NCBI GenBank assembly: GCA_013115145.1
Contig: JAAPAO010000274.1
Coordinates: 1-44,146, forward strand
Length of the DNA stretch: 44,146 nucleotides
Source: Perkinsus chesapeaki
Taxonomy: Eukaryota; Perkinsozoa; Perkinsida; Perkinsidae
Reading direction: 5' to 3'
The notes under the pieces are model-generated. The model was not told the origin of the DNA. It saw nothing but the letters and a program-made list of their open reading frames with translations, and did not search any database. Position 1 is the first letter of the stretch; every line of letters begins with the position of its first letter. Position numbers and translations under genes: made by a program. Below are positions 10,001 through 21,500 of this stretch, one piece after another.

Positions 10001-13000
10001 TAGAATCAGCGACTGGATCATTTAAGGACAAAGGAATACCGATCTGTGGCGACAATCAATTCGATATAATTATTCGCGGAATCAAATGGCAGAGCCTCTT
10101 GATACTGCATGATTGAAAGCGAGCAACTAAGTTGGAGCATACTCGAAAAAATATTCACAGTGCGGAGGCGCCTCGCCGGTTGTTCGCGGCCGACAGAGCT
10201 GACTAAGTGAATAATCGATAATCATCACACTTTGCTCCGCTAACAGTATTGGCGGCAGAGAGTCACGAGCTCATGCGTGACTTACTTTTGCTTGCTTGAA
10301 GCATCGTCTGTCTAGATCTCTGAGAACATCTGTCTCTTCAATACGTGTGGTCGACCAAGTCAATCCACCGAAGAGTATTATCATCTCTTCGGTGCTGCTG
10401 CTGCTGTTTCCCGTGTAGCTCAAACTGATAAAATAATTATTATGACGTTTCCGTGAGTATCATATTAATTAGGTCTTCAGTTCTGTAGAGACCCTGAATG
10501 CTTACGAATGGTAGGTAACAGGTGGAGGTTTTGCTCCGCGAATGGTTCCATCGATTCGGCTCCACTGCCGCGCCTTCGTTGGCGATCGCTGCACATCTAG
10601 GATCTAAATCGAGCTACCTTGACTGTAGAATATTGTGGAAAATTCTCGGTGATTTTTACATTAAATAAACCGTGATTGAACTTCCAATCTTCGGCTTATG
10701 TATATGGTAGGCAGAATATGGGAAAAAGCCATAAAATTTCACCGTTCAATTTCAATGGGGAAATTTTACGGCTAGAATCCCAAGCTCAATGACAGCATAT
10801 CTTCGTTACTGACCCACATATCTCCAAAGAGCTCGTCATGATGATGTCCGCCTGCCAGAAGCACCTGGGCATCCCCGGTGTAATCTCGCAGTGTGATCGC
10901 TGATGCACCGCGGCGGACCTGAGATAATTCTGGGGCGCGCGAATGTGATATTTGACTGTACACGAGGTCGGGGAGAATTCTCCTTGGTGAAAATTTGTTT
11001 CCATAAAATTCCGAAAGTGCTGTAATACCATACGTCATCCAAATAGTATCTGAGGTTGAAGCGCGGATTATTAGCTGGGCCCGCTAATCTAGGAAAATTT
11101 AGCAGTGATATTAAGTTATTCAGAGTATAATCTAACTCATCATTATAAGGACTATGTTAACCTAGGACCACCCTGCAATGAGTTTGCATTTCCAACCTAA
11201 ATCTTCCGGTGCCCCCTGATCTAGGAGCGTGAATTTCTCTTGGACCGGCTCTCCACGGTGGTAGCCACCATAGAGGTTAAGTGATTGCCGGGATAATAGG
11301 CGTTATACGATACAGGGTCAACAGGCATTTTCGTGATCGATTTAGTCGACCACACTTCCTACGGCTGTTTGACTTGAATGTGATGTTGTGCATGACTCAG
11401 TAAACCATATGAAGATGTCAGATGTGTCTCGTAATTTTCCGACTTTGGAAGTCGGAAAATTACACCAGAAAATGTTTTAAAATTTTATCTCTGACCTTGA
11501 TCCGCAGATACTTAAAGTGTAGTGTACGCGGCATCTGGAAATGCGCGACCTGGACGGGCCAAAATATCGATGAGAACAAACGCAATTTGTGTTAGAAAAG
11601 ATAGAAAAGAAAGTCTGTCGAGATTTGCGTAACGCAAACACTTTCTTTTCTATCGGATTCTCCGTACTCGATTACTAAAATGGCCTAGTGTTTTCATGGG
11701 TAATCGTCGATTACCCATCGACCGCCATTTTTCGTGCTGAGTGGCGTAGATGTCGCGTACTGATCCTAGGGACTAACATCATTCGCTCTTAACGCCTAGA
11801 GGAGCAGACGCTATAGAGCGTAGGAGTTGAAACTTTGCACAGTCTTCGATTTGCTTTTTGGCAGGATTGTGGATCTGTTCATCTGTGGAAGCCACCATGT
11901 GTGTGTGGCTGGCGTGCCTTGCCCACGGAATGTTACGATTTCCCAGATCACGGATTGTCTATAGTCCAGAGGCAGGTGCTGTCGAGTTCGCCACAGTTGG
12001 GTGGGATGGAGTGTGCCGAGTTATTGAGCACAAGATAACGCTTGGGACACGCGCTAGCCTCGCAGTCTGTAGTTCTCGATAATTTCATTCATTTCTGGCC
12101 TGCTTACGGATATGTTGGATAGGGGTTCAAAGAGGCATTCTCATTCGGGTACGGTGACTCGTATGTTCGAAAACCACCAACCACCTGAAGGGCGGCACGA
12201 ATGAGCGAGTAAAAGGGAAAAGCGCCGTACGACTAAATCGGTGAAGACCATGCCGACTTGGTCGCTCTCCGTGGGAACGTTCTGCACTGTGCACATCGCG
12301 AAGTCGCCTGTCGCACCATTAGGATAAGAGAGCCTTGCCAAGGTCTTACCTCTCTCTACTGGCTGTTGTGACAGCAGATTGCCGTCTGTAGAGCCGCCTG
12401 AGATTTCATACCGACTTTTCCTCTAGGATGCTTATAATAAGGGGGAATACACTCGTCGAAATCGCTCCCGATCAGAATCCGAATATCATTTTCCACCAGA
12501 ATCAACCTGGTCGCTTATACGTGACGCCGAGGTACTTTTCCCGCCCGGAAAAGTTTTTTTCGCGAAAACTTCGGCAGTTTTTCCACATACCACAGACCCT
12601 TAAAGAGCGCTGGGATGCAACGATTCTACAAGAACATCTCAGCGAGTGACTGGCAGGCAGATCTTTGTGCGGCATCAGTGTCATTGGTCAGAACTCACTG
12701 GAGTCAGCAGCGCCTTCTCGTGTTGCCTGCGGACCGTAGGTATCCATTTCTGGTTTGTCTTCATTGAACTTTGAGAAATCCGCAATCTGACAAAATAATG
12801 AAGATGTATCCGGGAGAGAGCGCGCTTCGGCGCACGCGCAAGATTCCCCGATTCCACTTTATTCGGACATCTCGGTAAAACAGTGCTAATCCTACGGTAT
12901 CATTTTCATGAAAGAAATTGTGAAATTCATCACAGCTCGAAATGGTAAAGTCGTTCCAAGAAGGCTCCCTACAAACGGGGAGAGCTACCTTCACTAACAA

Positions 13001-16000
13001 CCAAGTAAAAAACTAATATACATTTAATACAAAGATGGCTGTGAAAATATGCATTTATGATGATAAACGTGCGCATGACCCAGGCGCCCGTAACGTCAAC
13101 AACGTGTATCAATGGGTGGTGCCGTCGGCGTTCGGGATGCACCAGTGTCAGTTTGCTTCTGATCCCCATGTACCAAACTGAGGTGTATCTGCTCTTGATT
13201 GCTCTAGACGTGTTGTTAATCCCACCTCATTCTTAATAACAGGAACAAAACGATATGAATACGAAGACAGTCGGCAATGATAGCCTTTAGAAGCGATCCC
13301 GGTCCAGCACCGGTGTTGCTAGAAAATAGGCGACAGTTTTCGAAGCGGAAATCGGGTACTGAATGTATTAAAAATGATGCTTTCCTGGAATCTTCCGAAA
13401 AGCTATATTCATGAGAAGTAGGATCTCACCACAGATTCCTGCAGATTGCCGAGATAGTCTACAACTGTTCTGGTGAAGTAACGGTAACCTCGACTCTCTT
13501 CGATCTCCCAGGTATCAGAAGATGTACGGTACCTAGTGCGTCTTCATTAGCCTTGAGGGAGACAGATATTGTGTCATTTCTTGCGCTATGTCTACTGTAT
13601 ATATCGACCATCGTAGTTCAGCGTAGTCTACGACCGTTGACCAGTATAAAATAAACCTTCCAAAGAGTTATCTGTATATTGAGTTCAACAACCACTACAG
13701 GGCGAATATATTATGTAGATTCTACATATTGCATCTACATTGTAGAAGCACCAATATAAAAGCATCTGATAAGCTCCGAATCGGATCCCGGGTGGTGATA
13801 CCGACTGTTTGTCATCACAGCTACACTCTATATTGCCAGTGTTTCCGATGAGATTTCGATGCGCCTAGACAGAGTTAGCAGAGATCGTCATTTTCCTAAT
13901 CGAAGTCAACACTTCATGTCCGGGTATGATACAAATAATATTATTTATACTCATATTTACTGTATATATTATATCGACATACATATTCAAATACATGAAT
14001 AAAAGTGTATGATTGATTCTATATATCTGTATTCGATATAATAGAAGGGTGAGATATGTTATTAACAATAACTACCATTATGAATATAGGCACATAATAA
14101 TCACTATAAATATCTTTCATTATATAACAACTTCTGTATAATGAAAGATATTCATGACCGCCAATGTCAATCGACCAGCGTGTGGCTTATTAAGTCACCC
14201 GATATGCAGAAGTATCGAGCGCAAAAATCCGAGATTTAATCTCCGTCTATTTTCTCCGACGCGTTGACCGTAATTCGTCCGATAACGCCTACATGAGGAT
14301 AGAGCTCTCCCACTTCCCCACAACGTGGCCGCCAAAGATGAAGATGAGGTCTCCAGAAGGTGTCGCTTCCATCCGGTGCCGAAACCTACACGGGAGCGCA
14401 GGAGTTTAGAATCTGCAGCTGTATCTTTTTCAAGGGTGTTCCGACAGATAAAAACAATCTCTATGGTTGAACCGTGAAACTGCTTGGAGACGTTCGCGAT
14501 TCAGATACGGAATTTTCAGGCTTTTTTCCAGAAGTAGAATTGAATCAGTGAGCCCTAAACCGTGGAGGCAACCGATTCTGGAAGACTGTGAACGATGTCA
14601 GTCGCGTGTTCGACCTTCCACCGTAGGGGCAGTCTTTCATTCGAACCCAGCGGGAAGGTCTTCGCCGTTGCCACTCGCTTATCGGCATTGTAGTCGGCCA
14701 GTAGCTGAGGAGCACGCTTCAAGCTGGAAGGGAATCTTACGTTACGCTGTCGGAGCCCACGGTACTTCAATTCGCCACATATCGGCACATAAGCCATTGA
14801 GACAGTTCATCCCCATGCCGCCGAAGACGTACATGTATCTTTCAAAGACCAACTACTTTCAGCCAGTCAGTGAGACTGATCAGATTTTCGCGGGAGTTAT
14901 CTTCGCAAAGCTGGATGAAGGAGCAGGTGCGAAAGTGTCAGTTCTGGCCGACTTGGAGGAAACATTCCATGACAGAAAAAATGTCATCGAATCAGAATTT
15001 TCAGAAATTCCTCAATGAGGACGGCGGCTTTGTGACCCCCGAGAGGGTGCTTTCAGTGTTTGTATTTCCGCGACCCACTGTGATTTAGTGAGACTGGCTA
15101 TTCGGACGGTTTTGCAGCACTCCACTACTGCCATAGAACCATAATAAAATCATTGTTATCAACATCGAGCGTTCACTTCTAAGAAATGAATCACAAAAAA
15201 ACATTTTACCAGAGTTGTATTGCGCACTGCGCGTTCTAGTTAAAGATATCTACACAGGGTAATCTCACAGACAAACATTTCTACTGTATAATAATTCCCC
15301 CCAAGAACCCTTCGGCTGAGCTCCACCGTGTGACATTCATTTCACCGAGCAGTCTCACTGTCGTCTGATATTCTGTGGGTCCTTGGCAGCATCCCAAAGG
15401 ACCATGACAGCAGCATGAGCGTATCTTCCGTGGGGCACACCGACCTCTTCACCAGAGGCTTCGTCAATGGTGGACTGACAGGGACCACTTTGTAACAAGT
15501 CCATGTCAGGGAACAATCCTGCGGTAGTGGAAGGGGCAATCAGAGGAATGTTGGTATAATACATTTTCTTGAAAAAATGAAATTAATTATTAATTACAGT
15601 TTATCTTATTCTACTGAGTGAAATAATGTTCATTACTGTTATATGACTTGGGTATTATTAACAAATAAAATGACAACAATTATTCTATAATATACAAATG
15701 AAGCTATACGTAAATAAATATACTATTCCTTTATATATATTTTACTATATACTTTTACTTCTCTATTTACTATACTCATTTATACATATTTTACTATATA
15801 CTTTTACTTTACTATTTCCTTTACTTACAATATATTATATTCAATACAGCTAATCTAGATGAAATAAAGCTTCTAATATGAATACCGCTTCATGTACGAC
15901 GATAAGCAGCTTCTTATGAGCTCACCAGAGGTTTGATGAAGTCCCATTGGTTCTCCTGGAAGTCGTATCGCCACAGCTCCTCGCTTTGGTATCTTAAAGC

Positions 16001-16542
16001 CAGTGCATAGATAGCCATGGTTTCATTTTCTGTCATCCTTGATCACAGAGCTGAGGGCTTTCCGGCAAACTTGGAGACAGATCCTCGAGATGCCCTAGAT
16101 GGTATTGCAATCCGCCCCGGCCACTACGGTGGAAGCTTGGCCATGAAACTGCTGCTCATATGGAGGCTTCAAACCTTTATTAGTAACTTACTAATGTATT
16201 GTCTTTTTATTATAAAGTAATATTCAAAGAGTTTATTGACCCGGATAGAAGTGAAAACCCAAAACCCAAAACCACGACTACCAATTCTCACTCTACAAAG
16301 ATAGCAGACACATCTGTATTCGTTCGTTTCAGACAGGTTTAGCTACATTCCCGCAGCGGGGGAGTTCCGCTATCCCGATGACCATTAGTATTAATTGACT
16401 TACTCCAAACAACCTCGGAACTCTTCATCTATGTTAGGTTCTCCCATAAGGATTTGTTCACAATGGTTATACAACACTTTTCCTTTGTATTCTCGGCTCT
16501 CAAACGTTCGCCCACCGAAGACCAACATATATCTATAAAAGG
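7013..16542 (-). CDS. Attractin/MEGF8-like Kelch-propeller plus EGF-repeat surface protein
   Basis: Predicted extracellular adhesion or receptor-type protein. Phase-consistent exons, 5' to 3' on the minus strand: 16404-16542, 16128-16166, 15926-16037, 15359-15567, 14746-14838, 14561-14704, 14293-14385, (unresolved; 12968 is a candidate start), 12350-12397, 12234-12286, 12108-12184, from 11958, (unresolved near 11200), 10962-11049, 10814-10918, 9796-9930, 9219-9395, 8332-8440, 7990-8094, 7518-7593, 7168-7257, 7013-7124. Kelch blades show YMLVFGGRT, EELWRYD, GRYAHAAVMV with YMYVFGGMG and DMWRIEV, LIFIFGGHV, LVVGGF, and VLLAGGHHHDELFGDMW. EGF-like units follow: CPNNCTSTSHGTC, CICKSGWYGDDC, CACDDGWSDRDC, NCSTHGDC. 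The last exon ends in a hydrophobic tail (PVLLLAISLYAVA), a membrane helix or GPI signal. Kelch plus EGF in one chain is the attractin/MEGF8 arrangement. The middle exons and the 5' end are incomplete. Confidence 0.8.
11431..11463. repeat. Perfect 15-bp stem hairpin in an intron
   Basis: GTAATTTTCCGACTT, a three-base loop TGG, then the exact complement. It lies within the Kelch/EGF gene between recognised exons. Confidence 0.75.
11600..11654. repeat. Perfect 15-bp stem hairpin with an inner hairpin
   Basis: GATAGAAAAGAAAGT and its complement enclose a second small stem (TTGCG-TAA-CGCAA). Part of a cluster of palindromes at 11.4-11.7 kb. Confidence 0.75.
11696..11718. repeat. Short perfect palindrome
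   Basis: ATGGGTAAT, loop CGTCG, ATTACCCAT. Third member of the palindrome cluster at 11.4-11.7 kb. Confidence 0.65.
14109..14152. repeat. Perfect 16-bp stem hairpin
   Basis: AATATCTTTCATTATA and its exact complement around a 12-base loop, in the long unresolved intron region of the Kelch/EGF gene, within AT-rich sequence (13.85-14.15 kb). Confidence 0.7.
15733..15835. repeat. AT-rich tandem repeat, period about 49 bp
   Basis: The string TTTACTATATACTTTTACTT occurs at about 15741 and again at about 15790, with similar flanks. It lies inside the intron 15568-15925 of the Kelch/EGF gene. Confidence 0.65.
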
Positions 16543-16616
16543 CTGAGCCCTCACGTAATAGCGTTACTCGATCGTCATGTTAATCGGACTGCCGTCGAAC
16601 TTCCCTCTTACAGGCG

Positions 16617-17348
16617 ATCAAACGGGACCTTCTTGCCGTGCTCATCATGCGTTCTCAAGCACATCCGGCGCTGAGGAAAATGAAAATGTTTCCCGCATAC
16701 AGTGCTCCAAATTAATTTAGATATATAACCTCAAAATGTCGATAGTTAAACCATGAAATCAGATTATGTCATACTTAGCTATACTGCATTCAGTGAGAAC
16801 TCGCTCCAGTTGTCGACATTTTAAGGTTATATTTCAAATTAATCTGGAGCACTGTACTCGGCAACGAAAAGCCTAAAATTTCATAAACAATTTTACATTT
16901 ATTTTCGTCGGAGAGTGGACATCCAATTGAGCTACAAATTCGGGAAGTTCCAGACATGGCCGAACGAGTCGACAGAATTCCGATAGCCCTTGAGTAAGCA
17001 GCGTTGAGTTTCTTGCCAATCTTGCTCCATCTTGCATTTTCCCAATACTTACATCTCCACAGCAGTTCGGAGGGCATTCAATGCTGTGTTGATCATACAT
17101 CGGGAAGCTCTCACCATCATCTGCCTCGAAATGTGAAGTGCCCCAAAACTCCGGCTGTGCTATCTCAAAGTATCTTAGACAGAATTCGTGTCACGGAAAT
17201 GAAGGCTCATCGCAGAATCCGTTGCGCATATGTTTCCGCCTTCATTTGCCGTAAGTTTTCTCGCCAGGCCGATGCAGTCATCGTAGATGTTGTGAAAAAC
17301 AAACGAAACTTTGTCGAATTTTCCCAAATTTTTCTTACTAACACACGC
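16617..17348 (-). CDS. Cysteine-rich exons, probable N-terminal part of the Kelch/EGF gene
   Basis: Exons 17181-17348 and 17053-17154 are both in phase 0 and separated by only 26 nt (17155-17180, GT...AG). They encode a Cys-containing segment with HNIYDDCIGLARKL and, after the short gap, a stretch ending SIECPPNCCGD before a GTAAGT donor. A further exon begins after the CCTCAG ending near 16679 and reads THDEHGKKVPFDRL to a GTAAGA donor near 16617. That donor is in phase 2 while the exon at 16542 starts in phase 1, so the link to the Kelch/EGF gene is not proven. The CPPNC motif resembles the start of an EGF domain. These may be the N-terminal exons of that gene or a separate secreted protein. 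Confidence 0.4.
16700..16854. repeat. MITE-like inverted repeat, arms about 44 bp
   Basis: Left arm 16700-16743 (starting CAGTGCTCCAAATTAATTTA) and right arm 16811-16854 are inverted copies with a few mismatches, around a 67-bp loop. It lies between exons of the minus-strand gene. Confidence 0.7.
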
Positions 17349-17410
17349 CTATATTTCAATGCACCGCAGAGAGGATTGCTCGGGCGGAGGAGGATTTTCA
17401 ATTTTTATGG

Positions 17411-17842
17411 TTAACTTCTTTCCGATGAAAAAAATTGCCGAACGATGCCACGTTTTTCGGCATCGCTAATTCGCAGGATACATATCGTGAAGAAGTGGCA
17501 GTGATGCAAAAGTAGCTTGAAGTGGGTTTTCTTTGCCGACCTCGAGTTGGTCCAGGTATCTATCATATCCTCCGGAGCCAGACACGAGGTGTCCTCTATA
17601 CACTCCGGGCCGCAGGTTCGAACCCCAGCCCCGGCAGCTGACTTGCATAGTGTTGCATGGCCCTTCACGTCTCGTTCGAAATTCCAGGACCTGTCATTGA
17701 TGATTGAACCATGGATATCTTCGATTGTGTGCCCTGTCCCCCATTTTAACCTCCTGCAACCACTTCTATGATTTATTATCCATCTAAACCACCCAAGATG
17801 GACCGTATCAACGATTAACGATTGAACGTTGATACTGTCCAT
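17411..17842 (-). CDS. Possible Cys-rich exon, gene unknown
   Basis: An open minus-strand frame contains CGPECIEDTSCLAPEDM, a Cys-rich run that fits the extracellular exons next to it. A second minus frame over the same bases is also open, so the frame is uncertain. It could be an upstream exon of the gene to its left. Confidence 0.3.
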   Translation of the reverse strand: MDSINVQSLIVDTVHLGWFRWIINHRSGCRRLKWGTGHTIEDIHGSIINDRSWNFERDVKGHATLCKSAAGAGVRTCGPECIEDTSCLAPEDMIDTWTNSRSAKKTHFKLLLHHCHFFTICILRISDAEKRGIVRQFFSSERS

Positions 17843-17843
17843 C
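17798..17843. repeat. 17-bp inverted repeat hairpin
   Basis: GATGGACCGTATCAACG and its near-exact complement (one mismatch) around a 12-base loop. Confidence 0.6.
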
Positions 17844-18506
17844 GTAATTTAACGACTGAACTTTAATCAATTATTCACTAAGAACTTTTAAACCAATAAT
17901 ATTGTTTAATCAACAACTTGTACACATGAATGATAACGATTCCCGTTCCTCTCTTGCCAGAGAGAAACAAGAAGAAGCAATTCTGAGTGGATTTGAAGTA
18001 GTCGGGAAATAGAAATCCTCCCACTTCGGGGCGCGCGATCCTGTGTTGCAATAATAGAGCAGCTCACGAAGTCAACGGTGAGGTGCTTCGTCCTGTGCAG
18101 TATAACAACTCAAAAGAGCACAGCCACAACGGATAGACGAAGAGGATTGATTGAAAGAGAAGTGTGGTCTCTGAGACGCTTACCAAGATAAGGGGACAGC
18201 AATTGTGTACAAAGAAGACAATGCACTTCTCGTGACAAACCTACCGATAAAGAACGGCGGAGTGGGCGTATCTAGGACTAGGTGCCATGTTGATCCTGTC
18301 GCACGCTATGGAACCGACGCATTCAGGGGTGTGCTTTCGCCAAGCTTTTTGGGGGAAGCTGAAACCAATCAGGTAGAGCTTCAAAGATCATCAAACACAC
18401 ACCTCCTTAGTTCCCAGGGGTCCTCGGAAGCCGGCTCTGTCGTGAGCCAGGTTACTCTGAGCAACAACGAACAATCGAGGCCCAGAAATAACAACACCCA
18501 GTAGGT
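17844..18506. other. Gap with no confident gene
   Basis: The plus-strand open stretch 18205-18504 lacks a proper ATG and has no recognised features. One copy of a GGGGACAGCAATTGTGT word at about 18191 matches a tandem repeat at 22194-22263. Confidence 0.4.
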
Positions 18507-21500
18507 CTAATGCAGGCAGACAGAATAAGGGGGCTCGTTTTGTGCGCAACGTCCTCGGAAGCTTTCAGAGACTGGTTTAAAACAGCGCTGTTGAAGAACG
18601 CGACGGGCTTCATAGGGGAACATCAGATGCGCGGCCCAGGAGGAATGTATGTGATGCATCCTTCAGGATAGTTTCGATTGTATATCCGCATTTACATCCC
18701 CTAGGGACCAGACGAGCTACCGGACTTGACCTACCGCAATCACACGCTCACCTGGGCCATTCGTTTGCGACTGGCGGCGTAGTGATGTTGAAAGTGTGTT
18801 GAGCATCAGATGCTCTCAATGCGAAATACAGCGGCCATCTCGTTATATGATACTCCACAGCGTAGCGTCTGAACTTCTCAGCTGAGCTACCATTCGTGGA
18901 GCACGGTCTTACGTTAGATTTGAATGACTGTAAAGGGTGTGCGTGAACTCGAAGCATCCTTTGACCTGAAAAGCCACGACCGCCTTCCAACCTCGAATGG
19001 GGAAAGATTCCTCAAAGGTTGAAGCGCGATCCTACTGCAGAGGTAAGACAGAACGCTCGAATAGTCTAGACGATGGTAACGGCTAACCATTGACGCCCCT
19101 ACTGGGCACACTAGGAGGGTTCTCCTGTCACATTAGCTGTTCTCTAAAATGTAATCAAGTTTCAGGGCCACGACAACACCAGATGGAGCAACTACCGGGA
19201 ATGAGCAAGTGCAATACCTCGGAGCAGCAGGGGTAGAAATGCATCGAGTCATTCTCTGGAAATGAATTACTGGTGAAAACGTATCCATTCACGACTGTTG
19301 GAATGTCACTGGAGGAGTAAAAGTCAGAAGCCCCGAAACCCGATTAAGTGGGCAGATATGCAGCTTACCTGATAGACAACAGTGTCACATACAGGTATTG
19401 TTATATTAGGTCCAATATCAGTAAACCATTCCATTGCTTTATATAATACTGGTGGCTCAACTTCGGCGGCTTGGTACTGACCGAGATACAGCAGGTCAGC
19501 ATCATACCGTATCCTCCGATAAGGCCCAACCGATTCACAACTACTCTGCTGGGGAGCTTCGTCGCAGTCTGTGTGTATCCGTTTTACTATTGGAGAAGAG
19601 CAAAAGTGTTGGTAATTGATTCGCAGATCCGCCAGGTAAATGCCCTCTTCATGGCCTCCCTTCCCCTCCTGTTAAGTGCACACCTTCGATGATCGAATGT
19701 GTGCAATCAACAGGAGGGAAAAAGATCGAATTTCGATCAGTGCTGGAATATCTACAAGCTGACAGCATGTGAAAAACGAACGGGAGTTTCGGCTTCGAAG
19801 GTCTCGGAAGTAGTTCACGTTGCTTCTCGTAGGGAATAAACGAAAAAGCTACTTTGAACCCTCCAGGACAGCGTTCCGTGTCAAAGCAGCAGAGTCCACA
19901 ACTCCCGCACTAGCTCTAGATTTGAACGGCGCATCGCCCGAACAACAACCGGTCTCAAGATACCGCTTACATTGGGGAAAGTGAGTGTCTCATTCCTATG
20001 TTCACGCCACCGCTCATGCAGCAGCACCAGACTTCTATAGTACTCCCGGCCCACCACCCACCACAGCAACGGCACCGCCGGGCTGCTTCGTACGAATCTG
20101 GACACCAATTGTCCTGTCCGAGATTTGACTTGGAGAGATGCATCAGATGCTCCAAGAGGAAATGCTGTTGATGATCATTCATTTAATTTCTTAATGGTGC
20201 GGCCGTTTTTGCATTTGGTGTATGTGAGTGTTTCCTATCGAATCTTCTACTGTATCTCCTCCGCAGTTGGAATGCACTTTTGTGAGCCCACGGAGATCTT
20301 ATCAGGTGACTTTTTCACATCGCCGAAGTTGACAGGCCGACAAATCCAACTTACGTATTGTCAGCATCTCGAACCCCAGTTATGAAGCTTGCTGGTAGTA
20401 TCTAGATCGGAATCTTAGGTTCATCCATGCACCAAGAGACTCACGTGTCCGTCGAAGATAACGCTCGTGTTTACTCTTGATACGCAGATATCAATTGAGT
20501 CGGCGATCGTTCTGAAGTGACACATCGGAGTCGATCTATCCCTACGCTTATCGAAATCGCCTTGTATCAAATATAACGATGAAACGGCTGATGAACGGTA
20601 TCTTGCCAAGTTGGCTAGGCCGTCGTTAAGCTTTCTAGTTGGGACCACTGCGAAGACGAGTATACCGTCCAATTTGCCGTCCCAAATCCCTCCACTGTAA
20701 GTGTTGAGCTTCTACACACATTATCGCAACTGTGACCGGTCTGACACCCCCGTAAAACGTTCGCCCGACATGACAACTAAATACTTGCATATTATACGCA
20801 TATATTAAATACATGCACGGGATATGTCGTTTGGACAATTCGAAAAGTTCCTCGTCATTTTCGGGACAAGAATCAAGTTACGGATCGAGTTGGATCACCT
20901 CTCTTGAGGAGTAGTGCCCTTGCTTACCTCATCTGCGCGCCATTAAACCACTCAGGCAACCATAACGGGTGTGGCTCAACCGGCCCTGGAGGTTCCGTTG
21001 GTGCCGCCGCTGGCAAGGGAATCCCGAACGCTCGGCCGGTTCGTTCTCACTTGTCACAGCTGGTGGGAGAGTTGTGCCCTGCCACGTTGCATTTGAGCCT
21101 ATCGTTGGATTTGTCATGTTTCCCGTGACATTAACATCCGCCGTGTCATTAAAGTTAGTCCCGTTTATCGTTGGTGCTGTGATATTGCCAAGTGATGACG
21201 GGGATATGGTCGTGACAGTGTTCCACGTTGTACTATTTATCTCTAGGGTTGAGTTACTTGTCGAGTTGGAATCGTTTACGACAGTTGTTGAGTTCCCTGA
21301 GCCGATATCATCCATACACTGCAGAAATTGCGGCATATTTTTTCCCGAATTCCCTATATCCGCGTTTTCTTCTGAATTTTCACTGACAGCTCCCTATTCA
21401 ATTTCGCAATGTTGTTTTTTGCCCGTTTGCTCTTCAACTCCGTACTGATATCTGACCAGTTTTCACAGGTTTTCCAGGAGCCTTCACTGAATTTCTCGAC

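Noticed and set aside
14467-15018. 183-codon plus-strand ORF
   Set aside because: It is antisense to Kelch exons 14561-14704 and 14746-14838, which have conserved blade motifs, matching phases and a clean 41-nt intron.
17590-17640. Possible tRNA because of GGTTCGAACCCC
   Set aside because: The flanking bases do not form a T-stem, and no anticodon or D arm is found on either strand.
19471-19692. Plus-strand ORF that looks like a small membrane protein
   Set aside because: The minus strand has a 100-codon phase-0 exon (19369-19668) continuous with its neighbours; the hydrophobic run is a shadow.
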